64,000 bases of DNA from Diphasiastrum complanatum (lineage: Eukaryota > Streptophyta > Lycopodiopsida > Lycopodiales > Lycopodiaceae), in contig CM055099.1 of NCBI GenBank assembly GCA_029204225.1, forward strand, positions 41,768,597-41,832,596. Direction: 5' to 3'. Both the position numbers and the translations under genes were made by a program. Below are positions 44,200 to 54,750 of this stretch, piece by piece. The notes below the pieces were generated by a model. It worked only from the letters and a program-made list of their open reading frames with translations, was not told where the DNA came from and did not search any database. The stretch's first letter is position 1. Every line of letters starts with the position of its first letter.

Positions 44200-44873
44200 C
44201 CCTGTAAGGCTTTCAGTTTCTGGTCAAACTGCGTCGTAAGTTGCTCCATCTATTGTTTGTGTAATTTTGTCATTTGCTCCAACAACAGTTCTGTAGATAG
44301 AGCAGATGCGTTTGAAGATGATGATGCTATCGAGGGAGTAGGAGTGTGGGTGGATGGATATTCGTCGTCAGATCCCTCATCCTCTTCATTGATGACATCT
44401 TCCATAGCTTCTTGCAGAGTAGCATACTGTTACCGTCGTTTCAGTTTTCTTCTGATGCTTTGTGGTAGTCCGGCTAGGAACCACATGATCACTGCATGAT
44501 CGGGAGTTAGGGCTGCACTACACTCGGATAGTAGATGTTTGACCCGTTCAATATAGTCCTTGACCCTTTCTCATTTTCCCATCTTGACTTTACTCAGCAG
44601 GAGAAATGGGTCTTCCAGGAACTTTATTGGTTTAAAGCACGTAATGAGAGTCGACTTAACCACTTCCCAGATGGATTTTTCTTCCTCTGACAGGTTGAAA
44701 AACCAATCCTGAGCTACTTCCAATAAGGACATGGAAAACATCATCAGCTTTTCCGCAGGTGTCCGTTCGTCATAGATTTCACAAGCTTGCTCGTAGATTT
44801 GGAGGAATCGGATGAGATCTGATGATCCATCATATTTTGGTATTTCCTCTCTAGGCTGCTTGCAAGGGAGCAA
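44200..44873 (-). pseudogene. Gypsy element 1 gag, N-terminal half
   Basis: 44873-44571 reads EEIPKYDGSSDLIRFLQIYE, MFSMSLLEVAQDWFFNLSEE and VVKSTLITCFKPIKFLED, the capsid-like retrotransposon gag domain. After one stop it continues RVKDYIERVKHLLSECSAAL, MWFLAGLPQSIRRKLKRR and a Ser/Asp-rich stretch to 44200, where the copia LTR interrupts it. It resumes at 31081. Confidence 0.85.
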
Positions 44874-46328
44874 CAGGTACGGGTTGGCCCATTGGATCCA
44901 TTGGTGCTGGTTTCGGTTCTGTCTCTTGTTGCACAGCTGCTAATCTGGGAAGGTGTGGTGCTTGATTTGCTATTCTTCATGCTATTGATCGTCCCAATCT
45001 CAGATTCATCCGATGGTTGGTTCCAAAGTGGTTGGATCTTGTTTCTACAGTGGGATGCAATCTGGATCTTTAAGGATCTGATCAATCTGATCAGCCGAAA
45101 GTGGAATTTAGACGTTGTATGGTGATTTTTCCTTGATAACTTCTTATTCCCTGCACTGATTGACCTGAGATTTTGACAATAGCTGGATTTGATGCAAATC
45201 TGTTCACTGATCTAGTCTGCGAGGGTTCTCTTGTGCAAGGGTTGGCTGTGCGAGGGTTCTTTAGCTGTTTTTGCAGATAAAAAACTTGATATCTCTTAGA
45301 TCTTTGGGAAGTAACTCTCTCAAGGATCACAGTAGCTGGATCTGGGTCAGATCTCACTATGGAATTTTCTACGAGAGTTAACTCTAGCACTAAGTGAAAA
45401 TTTCACTGTATGCGAGGGTCCAGAACCACTATTTTGGCTTGATCTTCACCAAATCTCAATACTAACTTTTCAGGCTTCATCACTGATGGAAATGAACATT
45501 CTGAATCGTTTGAGAGGGTCTGCGAGAGTTCTTACTGGAAGGATTTGTTGGATCTTCAATTTTTAGTGATTTTTTAGTACTTAAATCCAATTTTCTGCTC
45601 ACTAGAATCAAACTAACTCTCGCAGGCTTTTCTGTGTCCTTGTCTCTATGAGATGAAACTTCAAAATCTTCTGCAAGAGTTCCTGCCCACTGGAATTGAA
45701 AATTTTGGTGTCTGCGAGGGTTCTCTGGTACTTGCCCATCCTTTTTCACTGGGAACTCTCGCACAAGCACTTGATCATCAAACTAACTCTCGCAAACTTC
45801 TCTGTGTCCTGGTCCCACTGAGATGGGACTTCAGAGAGGTCTGGAGAGTTCTGGTGAAGTTTTAAATTTTTTTGAATTTTTTATGATTTTTCTCTGATTT
45901 TTGCGATCTACTTGGAACTAACTCTCGCAGGCTTCTATGCAGGTCTAAGACAGTACCCTGGAGCTGTTGCCAGTCATGCAAGGGTTAATTCACACTCGTT
46001 TTGGATATATAAAAGTCTGATGAGATTTTAGACTCTTTTTCTCTCCAAAATGTTTCGTACTGGAGTAGTTTTGCAAATAGCAAGCTATGGATATTGCTTC
46101 AACCCAAAATTTCATGAGCAGGGGTTTTTGGCTGGTTGGTTTGGGTTTCAAGCCCTTAGAGGCTGTTCAGGGCCTCCTCTACCCTCTCACACCTCCTCCG
46201 CTAGTTGTAAACAGTCCAAACGCAAAAAAAAATAGAAAACTAATTCTAAATTCCCAAAACTTTACCTAAAACTACTCTAAAGAGCAAGAATATAGCTAAA
46301 ATGCAGCTATACTAGTTAGTGAAAACCT
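44874..46328 (-). other. Gypsy element 1 leader with repeated CTCTCGCA/TGCGAG motifs
   Basis: The stretch between PBS and gag has no credible frame. The word CTCTCGCA (or TGCGAGGGTTCT in the other sense) recurs more than ten times between 45180 and 45980, within diverged units of roughly 170-190 bp (compare AACTAACTCTCGCA near 45612 and 45782). Confidence 0.6.
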
Positions 46329-46419
46329 ATCCCCGGCATCGGCGCCACTGTAAAAAGAATATAGCTAAAATGCAGCTACACTAGTTAGTGAAAACCTATC
46401 CCCGGCATCGGCGCCACTG
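46329..46419 (-). other. Duplicated gypsy primer-binding site, tRNA-Asp type
   Basis: On the minus strand TGGCGCCGATGCCGGGGA matches the complement of the plant tRNA-Asp 3' end with one mismatch. It occurs twice, ending the 5' LTR near 46415 and again about 70 bp further on; both copies sit in a tandem repeat of AATATAGCTAAAATGCAGCT. Confidence 0.8.
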
Positions 46420-47110
46420 TAGAGTCGAAGATCTTGCATAGTATAGCCCTCCCGCCTGTCAACAAGGGTTAGTTCACTGGATATGCACCTAACTATGCAT
46501 AGATGCTAATTTTAGTTAGTTCCCAACTTTGCATCTAACTCTACCTCCACTAACACTACACTAACTCTACTATCCCTAAACTAACTTCATCTTGAATGTT
46601 GGAAAAGAGAAAGGATAGAACAGAAGAGGAAGAGTAAAGAAAAGAGAGAAGAGAGAAGAGAGAAAGAGAGAAAGAGAGAGATGGAGGTTAGCTCAAATGC
46701 TCAATTTCATTGCTTATGAAAAAACCTTAACTAGCATAAACAATAAGCATGGGAAATGGAAATAACAAGCAAAGCACAACAATAGCATAAGCAACAGTGA
46801 TTAGCAAATGAGGATGCTTGAGCTCTCAAAATGATAGAGTCTCCTCCTCTCTATTAAGCATGAAAATAGTGTACAAATGGTGCATTTTTATATAATGGGG
46901 AAGGCCCTTGCCCCAAAATCCTATTGGCTAATATTTACATTGATCCTATCCATTCATCTTGGACCCAACTTGATCCAAGTGCCCACAAAAAGTACATTGA
47001 AATTCACAAGATTCATGTGAGTCCCAATTTGGACCCAACTCTAAAAAATAATCTCTAAGTTTAGAAATGACTTTGGGCCTCTAGTTTTATTTTAATTCAA
47101 AGGCCCACGT
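46420..47110 (-). repeat. Gypsy element 1 5' LTR
   Basis: Starts (plus sense) TGTAGAGTCG next to the PBS. It contains a minus-strand TATATAAAA box near 46888-46898, a GA-rich tract at 46630-46680 and AT-rich U3-like sequence. The far end is not fixed; it must lie before the Helitron frame at about 47116. No 3' LTR partner is found. Confidence 0.6.
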
Positions 47111-47115
47111 CTATT

Positions 47116-48884
47116 TTATTTACAACTTAAGCTTGCGTGCTCATTGGACCATGGGCTTATACGCGCAGGATGCCATGCCCTCGCAACACATTTTAATGGT
47201 CGACAATTCGTTGGGAATACAACCAACATAGGCTCATCAAATTTGTGCAATTGGTCATTCCATTTTGTTGGAATGCATGCAATGATTTCATTTGAAATTG
47301 TTTCCACATCTTCTTCTTCAATCCAAAATATGATATGTGCATGAACTGATCCTCTGTTTTGGATCTCATATCGAATGACATGGTGTTTGATTCTTCCTAA
47401 CAAGAAGTGCTTTGAAAGCAGATACTCTTTCATGAATCTTTCCAATCGGGCCACAAATAACATCGTGCACTCAATTGGACAATTTCGCCAATCAAAATCC
47501 ATGTTTATTTGTTGTGCAATTTTCTCTATTTCAGTGATTTCAAACCATCTCGTCTCTGAATTTTCGTCTGCAGTCAATGTTAAAAAAAATTGGGGGAGTC
47601 CCCAGTGTTCAACCATTGTTAAATTGCGTCTATGCCAAGATGGTATGTTTGGAATTTGTGTTGGTAGAGTATATTTTAGAACATGACTGAACATTTGTTG
47701 TTCAGATGTTTTCTTATTCTTTGAGAGAAAGCTGATTATATCTTTTTGTAGTACTATTGATGGAACGCTATTTGATATTAAAATTGCTTGCTAATTTGGT
47801 ATAAGACTATTATGTAGGGTGGATATAGTGTAATTTTCGAAAAGAAAGAACTTGGTCGTAGGCCAACATAATCAACGAAGCTTATATTTCCATCATAAAA
47901 TCCATGAAAATGGAAATAAAAAAGGAAACGGACTTGTTTCCAATGTTAACGTGGGTTCGTCATCATGTTGACTAATATTTACAAGTCCTATATGTTTTGA
48001 ATAAATTTTGTTATTGTTTCTTAGTTTTACATTTGAATCTTGATAAATATCATGATGTCGTTTGTCATTATGTTTTGATAATGGAGTTGTATCTTCTAGT
48101 AGAATATACAATTTTTGGAAGGGGTCAACAGTATAGTTTCATATGCAACATTGCCCGGGAGAAGATGATCGATAGATTGTAGAGAAATAAAGGCTAGACT
48201 ATTGTCCGAAGCATTTTTCTCATAGATGGTGTAAAACCTTGCAAATAATGGATTATGTTCTAAATTTTGTTTTAACAATCTTTGGAGGGACTTTCTCACT
48301 CATTTTCAATATGTAGATCACACGCAATTGCATTATCAAGCAATGATTTTGTTGTGATCCAGCCTTCTAAAAAAGATTTATATCGTCTTTTTGTTTCAAT
48401 TGAAACATCAACGAAGGCTAGATTTTGCACTACAAAGGCTCTAATCCCAATATGCTTCGTATAGCTCAAGTGATTGAAATACAGTGTAGCATATTCTATG
48501 TTTATTATTGACACAAGAATTACAGACATACCATACTTTTTTGGATTCATTTTCATATGTATATTTCCATAAAAATGTCTTGGCTATTGCGTATGGAAGT
48601 ATATTATCAATTTCTAATATGTTTTTTTTTTTTTTAAATGTGGTGCATGGAAAAAGTTGAGTTGCCACACAAAAATTTATTATTTGAAGTATCAAAAAGA
48701 GGAAGTAGTCTTTATATAAACACTTGCAAAAATATAAACATATCAAATGATCATTTTTTATTCTTAGATAACAAAGAAAAAAAAATGTATCATAGTACAA
48801 GGACACATTAGAAAATGTATTATAACAGATAGAATTGTAGCAAATATTTGAAGAGGTTTGAAAGAAGAAAAAAAAAAAGAACAA
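47116..48884 (-). pseudogene. Helitron Rep-like protein remnant
   Basis: The frame 47694-47116 contains HWGLPQFFLTLTADENSETR, LFVARLERFMKEYLLSKHFL and YEIQNRGSVHAHIIFWIE. The last is the HUH-type metal-binding motif of the Helitron Rep nuclease (His-Ala-His after E-x-Q-x-RG). Upstream fragments (48884-47893) include LTLETSPFPFLFPFS, like the ALFPTLFP segment before Rep, and a Cys-pair region (VWYVCNSCVNNKHRIC). The Tyr active site and the SF1 helicase are absent; the frame ends next to the gypsy LTR. Confidence 0.7.
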
Positions 48885-49097
48885 AATAGTTGAATCGATT
48901 GCTAACTTGTAGTTTTAAAATATCATATCATTTTACATCTATTTAGTATCACATATTTTCGTAATTCATTTTAAATTTCAAACATATTAGCAAATAAACT
49001 CGTAAGAAAATAAATCTGCAATTACGTTGCATGAAAATATCATGACATGTAATATAACTTATCCGTTCTTTGTTCTTTGTACATAGTATCTGTAAAT

Positions 49098-50160
49098 TCA
49101 AAATATATAAAATGCAAGCATCATTTCGACCATTGGTCGGAGATATTGATCTGGATGCAAGTTAAATCTCTTAAGATTATTATCTAAATCTTGTAAATTT
49201 CTTCTTGCATGTACGTCAGCAATATAATATTCTTTTGCGATAATATATTTGATATGCTCTGTATTAGCTGCTTCAAGGCTCTGATTCCAATCAAGATAGT
49301 GCAACTTACAAAACTCCTCACAAAATGTGATGAGTTCGGTGATCAGCCATGCCATTGACCATGTGTCTGTAGCTCTCGTGTACACATGGTCGCGATTTAG
49401 CAACTCGGGAGCTAACCACGGCCAAAGCGCATGGGTTGTCGGATTGGCCACCCAAGATTTTTTGGATTCGTATTGGACTCTTACTGCCATTCCCCAATCG
49501 ATAACACCAATTCTGGGATGCATTTGGTTGGTGAAATCAATCATGACATTAGCTGCATGCAAATCGCAATGTAAAAAGAATTCATTATGTGCAAATGCCA
49601 TTGTTTGCACAAAAGCATGTGAGATGTCAGACACATGGTCACAAATTGATTTTATCTTGCCCATCTCATCTAACGCTATAAAAGGGTCTACTTGAGAACT
49701 CTTTATCTTACCATTTCCCTACAACTTTGCCATGGCTCTTCGAAACGAGCCATTTTTGATTGGTAGTTTCATCAGCGTATCATCCAGGCTACCTTCATTG
49801 AAGTACGGGAAGATATACCAAAGGAGGTTGTCGTGTATGTCCAATACTCCCTCGTACAATTCCCATGTGTGCAATATCAATACTAACTTCTTGCGCAAAG
49901 GATTTCAATCTATCTTGCCGCTCACCTTTGTATCTGTTTGCAGCAAAAACAACTCCTTCAGAAAAAAAGATATTCCGATGATTTCAATTTTAAAACAAGC
50001 TCCAAATGTACCAGATCCTACTCTTTCTTGCCAAACAATTGCATCATTTGGAATTCCCACTGATAGAGTGCAATCGAAATTCCTGACACTCGCTGCTAGT
50101 CATGTAAAATCTGTTTTCTTAAACTCCATTGATGAATTGTCTCCCACATGTGAATGACAT
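49098..50160 (-). pseudogene. Protein kinase, frameshifted
   Basis: N-lobe: WQERVGSGTFGACFKIEI (glycine loop, near 50030), then after a shift HDNLLWYIFPYFNEGSLDDT. C-lobe frame 49664-49098: FFLHCDLHAANVMIDFTNQ (catalytic loop with Asp and Asn), IGVIDWGMAVRV (DWG for DFG), WPWLAPELLNRDH (APE) and DTWSMAWLITELITF (helix F Asp). All core motifs are present but at least two frame changes and stops break the N-lobe. The subfamily is unclear. It lies 214 bp upstream of the Helitron remnant on the same strand. Confidence 0.75.
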
Positions 50161-50224
50161 TGATGTTCTAATGGCATTTTTTTTTATAACACAATTTGTG
50201 ACTCGATGTGTTTAGCTCTTTTAT

Positions 50225-50560
50225 TTATTTTTCTTTCTGTATTCTCCACAGCTTGTCCCAACATTCTAATTTAGTTCTATCTATCCTTGAGGGAACTTCA
50301 TCTCCCAAGTCCTGAAGACATTTGCTGACATTTCCAATAAAACTAGAAATATTTTCTTTGACTTTTTCTTCATTGGAGTTATATTTTTTACACGCTGCTT
50401 GAATTATTTTGTTTGTAAGTGCTCTCACTCGAGCCTCATTACAAACAACTTCTTGTAACTCAGTATTGTTGAAACCACTTATTAATCGGCAAACCGATGT
50501 ACGTAACGATTTGAGAAGAATTTTTCTTTGCTCGCCCATAATTTTTGCGGAAAAACCCAA
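50225..50560 (-). CDS. Helical N-terminal exon next to the kinase
   Basis: A 111-codon frame; a likely start is MGEQRKILLKSLRTSVCRLI. It is all-helical in appearance with ELQEVVCNEARVRALTNKII and FIGNVSKCLQDLGDEVPSR. It ends 65 bp before the kinase reading begins, same strand, and is probably its N-terminal domain. Its 5' half and upstream DNA are repeated twice further right. Family unknown. Confidence 0.45.
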   Translation of the reverse strand: MGFSAKIMGEQRKILLKSLRTSVCRLISGFNNTELQEVVCNEARVRALTNKIIQAACKKYNSNEEKVKENISSFIGNVSKCLQDLGDEVPSRIDRTKLECWDKLWRIQKEK

Positions 50561-52650
50561 CGGTTACTAATGCCGGAATATTGAATTTACAATAAAAAAT
50601 TTGATTGCAGAACAACTATTAAAACAACAAATTGCATATAATAAAAAATCTTTTTTACTACTTAAGAATAACAATTTACAAACCCGGTCTCGTAATAAAG
50701 CCCACTTCATGAATTACAATTAAGTTACTACAAATCAGAAAAAAGTTAACGAGTTGATAGTATCAGAAATATGAAATTGCAAGTATATGTTGTAATTGAA
50801 ATATGAAATACAAAATTGAGATGTACTAAATCACGTACAAAAATAAAAACATATACTAAAAATATTAAAAGTGAAACATTTATATAATTTTAAAATCTTT
50901 AAGCAACATAGTCATAGAATGCACACAAATCTTAAATAATAAACATGCAATAGACAATCATGATAATTATGCATTCATCAATAGCACCTACCCAAATAAA
51001 TGGCCATGCATAAAAAATGAATCGACAATTATCAAGCATACAAAAAATTACTGGAAACTCATGAGTAGCTCCTAGCCAAGTAAATGGCCGCGCACCAAAA
51101 ATGAATTTAAAATAATCAAGAACCGAAGAGTAATTTTGCAACAAACAACCATTGTAGTTATAGATTCATCAATAGTAGCTAACTAGTAAGCGATCATGCA
51201 CCAAAGATGTATCAATAATTATCAGGTACACAAATGGTTATTGAGAGTCATCAATAGCACATAGTCATTACAAAGAATTTCTTGTAACTAAATGTTGTCG
51301 AAAACACTTATTGATCGGCAAATAGATGTATAAGATTTGAGAAGAATTTTTTAAAAAAACCTAACGGTTATTAATGCTGAAATATTAAATTTACAATAAC
51401 AAATTTGATTGCAGAACAACTGTTAAAACAACAAATTGCATATAATAAAAAATCTTTTTTAGTAGTTAGGAATAACAATCTACAGACCTAGCTTCGTAAT
51501 AAAGCCCACTTCATGAATCACAATTACGTTATTACGAATCATAAAAAAGTTAATGAGTTGATAATACTAGAAATATGAAATTGTAAGCATGTGTTGTAAT
51601 TGAAATATGAATTACAAAATTGAAATGTAGTAAATCACATACAAAAATAAAAACATATACATCTCTAAAGCCACAACCTAGACTTTATTAAGATTGAATT
51701 TGAACGCCACACGAATTCAATAAACCAGCTCCAGTCAATCAGTCTCATCGACAATCATATATTTTTGTCTCTCAACTAGTTCACACGTTCTACAATTCAA
51801 TTGTTGTTGTGAAGTGATGTTGTGGAGTCGGAGAAGTCGGTTGGAGGAAATAAGACTTGCATGAACTTTTGGCCCAGTAGGCTTAGTCCAACCGCAAGAT
51901 TTTTGGCTGCTTATAATAGCCTATTGCTATATGCAGCATTCGGATTATTAATCTATGGACCAAGAGTTGATACTCTATGAACATGCACCAAAGATGTATC
52001 AATAATTATCATGTATAGAAATGGTTATTGAGATTCATCAATAGCACATAGCCATTACAAATAACTTCTTGTAACTGAATGTTGTTGAAACCACTTATTG
52101 ATTAGCAAATAGATGTACGTAAAGATTTGAGAAGAATTTTTTTTTAGTCGTCGATATTTTTTGCGGAAAACCTTAACGGTTACTAATGCCGAAATATTGA
52201 ATTTACAATAACAAATTTGATTGCAGAACAATTGTTAAAACAACAAATTGCATATAATAAAAAATCTTTTTTACTAGTTAGGAATAACAATTTACATACC
52301 CAGCCTCGTAATCGAAATACGAAATATAAAATTGAAACGTATTAAATCACATACAAAAATAAAAACATATACTAAAAATGTTAAAATTGAAACATTTATA
52401 TATTTTTAAATTCTTCAGGCAACACAGTCATAGAATGCACACAATTCTTAAATAATAAACATCCAACAGACAACCATGATAATTATGCATTCATCAATAG
52501 CACCTACCCAAATGAATGGCCATGCACCAAAAATGAATCGACAATTAGCAAGTGTAGAAAAGATTATTGGAAATTCATGAGTAGCACCTAGCCAAGTAAA
52601 TGGCCGTGCACCAAAAATGAATTTAGAATATTCAAAAACTGAAGAGTAAT
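50438..52650. repeat. Three direct copies of the kinase gene 5' region
   Basis: Copies begin CATTACAAA at 50438, 51266 and 52053 (spacing 828 and 787). Each has the start of the helical exon, then TTGAGAAGAATTTTT, AACGGTTACTAATGC-type and ATTGCATATAATAAAAAATC blocks. Copies 1 and 3 continue with AATTATGCATTCATCAATAG and CCAAGTAAATGGCCG; copy 2 is replaced there by other DNA (about 51662-51975). The copied exon parts are not open. Confidence 0.85.
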
Positions 52651-52736
52651 CATGTGTGTTGCTGTTGCGACTTCAATTTCAATCAAAATGTTTGTAGTTT
52701 CAAAACGACATACATCAGAAATTTATAAATCAAAAG

Positions 52737-52970
52737 TTATAAGGAAGATAACCTGAGCAAAATGGAAAAGGATCGAATCTTATTTGCGAAATCTGAAGAC
52801 AGATGAGCCAGCTGATTTCTGTAAGATTTCGAAAGTTTTGTAGGAGTGTTTTCCAACACCCAGCTAACAATGATTCTGCTCTCCCAACACGCGTAGGATT
52901 CTTTCAACAACGTTTGATTTTCGGAGCAACCAACAATGATTCTGCTCTTCTGTTGATGATCTAAAATCAT
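52737..52970 (-). CDS. Short ORF of unknown function
   Basis: 77 codons, MILDHQQKSRIIVGCSENQ then an internal repeat (CWESRIIVSWVLEN resembles the first part). Coding status uncertain; it may be part of the LRR gene remnant that follows on the same strand. Confidence 0.2.
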   Translation of the reverse strand: MILDHQQKSRIIVGCSENQTLLKESYACWESRIIVSWVLENTPTKLSKSYRNQLAHLSSDFANKIRSFSILLRLSSL

Positions 52971-53139
52971 AAAAGGATCTTGTGTTAGAAAGCTAGCAAA
53001 TCACTAGTCTTGCAAATGTAAAAAAAGCACCATGTACACTATGAATGAGATAAAGCTGACAACACAAGAAGTCAGTGAACAATTCCTCAATGTCGGTGGA
53101 ATGGTTGCTAAGACATTGTTCCTATGGAGGTTCAAAACT

Positions 53140-53812
53140 TGCGTGCGTTTCAAACAGCTAAATTCTGGAGGTTATGATGTTGAAGTTCTAGAATCTCTGA
53201 TCAATTTGAGAGGGATGAAGGGATCATCCCCGTGAGATCATTATTGAAAAGCTCAAGGAACTGCAAGTGCTGTAATTTATCAAACTCTGGAGAAATATTA
53301 CCTGTGAGAGTATTTTAAGAAATAGAAAGAGCAGTAAGCGATGTGCCATCAATTATTCGAGGATGAATTCTTCGAGCAAGTTGTTGTCTAGAAAGAGCAT
53401 TTCAAGTTGCTTCAAACAGCCTAACTCAGAAGTGATAGAGCCAGCTGGTTTACTACTGTTAAGAGTCAGTAATTCAAAAGGGAGGTATAGTTCAGAAGCA
53501 ATGAAGGTATGCCACCTTCATTGTTGTCTAGAAAGAGCATTTCAAATTGTTGTCTAGAAAGAGCATTTGAAGTTGAAGATCATTATTGAAAAGCTCAAAG
53601 AATTGCAAGCGCTGTAATTTATGAAATTTTGGAGAACTATTACCTGTCAAAGTATTTTAAGAAATAGAAAGAGCAGCAAGCGACGTGCCATCAATGATTC
53701 AAGGATGAATTCTTTGAGCAAGTTGCTGTCTAGAAAGAGCATTTGAAGTTGGTTCAAAGAGCCCAACTCAAAAGTGATAGAGCCAGCTAGTTTACTACTG
53801 TTAAGAGTCAGT
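53140..53812 (-). pseudogene. Leucine-rich-repeat receptor fragments, tandemly duplicated
   Basis: The minus strand encodes plant-type LRRs: SGSITSELG-like (AGSITSELGCLKQLEMLFLD), NNLL, then GNISPEFDKLQHLQFLELFN and NNDLTGMIPSSLSN. These match the LxxLxLxxNxLxGxIP consensus of LRR receptor kinases and receptor-like proteins. A block of about 237 bp occurs twice (53235-53471 and 53577-53812, period 342), and stops interrupt both. No signal peptide, transmembrane or kinase part is seen. Confidence 0.7.
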
Positions 53813-54750
53813 ATCATGAACTATCCTCAATCCGTGAGGAACTTCGTTGTATACAAAGACATTTGTTGGACAACACGCGGAGCTCACACAAGGAAGGTGT
53901 AGCTATGGAGGCAGTATTTATGAAGCAAAATCAAGAAGAATAAGGAACACTTCTTAGCTCAGAGCTGCTAGAATTCACTGAAGATCTGCGTCTGCCTCTG
54001 GGAAGGAATCCTTCCAATGAATCACAAACCATAGCCTCCTCGATTGACCATCTCTGCTACCTGCATAAAGAGCTGCTGCATAAAGAGCTGCTGAAAGAGT
54101 ATATGAGCTACACTGTGGGTGATCTGTGTCTTGATGACTGGGCGCTGGCGCAGAAGGTTATGGTAGTGAGCCTCTCCCCTAGTGACGCTGTTTTGCTAGA
54201 GCTCTGATCCAGTACTCCAAGCGGCTCCCTCTACAGATTTTCCTTTGGTCTTGCCCACCTGGTGACACGGTGCGATGGACACACTACTCTTGCAAGAGCT
54301 TCGACTGTATGAATAGAAGAGCGAGAGAGAGGAAAGCCTTTGCTGACTACGCAGATTGCTTTAAGCTCACTGGGCCACAAAGAAATCGTTGGGCGATTCC
54401 CCGTGACTGCCATGACTCACAATGTCACGATCATCACCTCCACCCTCAATCTCAACGGCTCCTTCAACGAGTTCGTTGCGCTGAGTGGATTGCTCCCTTT
54501 TTACATCACCATCTCTCAGCGTCTGTCTTTCTTTGACGACGCCCTGGATCTCGTCCACACAATGCATGTGCTCAGCAACTGGCCTCCTCAGGAGACTGAA
54601 GTTCATCCTCTACGACATTGATCGAGAAAACAGGGGCATAGAAAGATCAAGTGGGTGACAGGCAAAAAGCTGGATAGGAATGGTGTAAAGAATAAGGAGA
54701 TCCACTTTTTTGCTTTATTGGAAAATCCCATAAGCACATGTCAAAGGCAT
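53813..54750 (+). pseudogene. SAM-dependent methyltransferase family pseudogene
   Basis: Several plus frames match, in order, a plant family of putative membrane-anchored methyltransferases: LLEFTEDLRLPLGRNPSNES, LLKEYMSYTVGDLCLDDWAL, WTHYSCKSFDCMNRRARE with CFKLTGPQRNRW, VTIITSTLNLNGSFNEFVAL, DDALDLVHTMHVLSNWPPQE, LKFILYDIDRENRG and KWVTGKKLDRNGVKNKEIHF. The segment with the glycine-rich SAM-binding motif I, expected between RNRW and VTIIT, is deleted (about 54396-54420). Frameshifts and stops are frequent. It is joined directly to the LRR fragment at 53812. Confidence 0.75.

Larger units (their letters stand above)
31077..44204 (+). mobile_element. Ty1/copia retrotransposon inserted in gypsy gag, with a nested gypsy insert
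   Basis: LTRs at 31082-32250 and 43032-44199 begin TGTTGGA (first base mutated to G in the right LTR) and end TCCAACA. Flanking 5-mers CCATG (31077-31081) and CCCTG (44200-44204) fit a target duplication with one mutation. After the left LTR come a tRNA-iMet PBS and gag; before the right LTR come RT, RNase H and a G-rich polypurine tract. The interval 34576-40857 is foreign minus-strand gypsy sequence. Protease and most of integrase are missing. Joining 44200 to 31081 restores the gypsy gag order, proving the insertion. Confidence 0.85.

Noticed and set aside
48605-48900. Poly-T and poly-A stretches as a possible retroposon tail
   Set aside because: They occur inside the Helitron remnant with no adjacent LINE or SINE sequence or target duplication.
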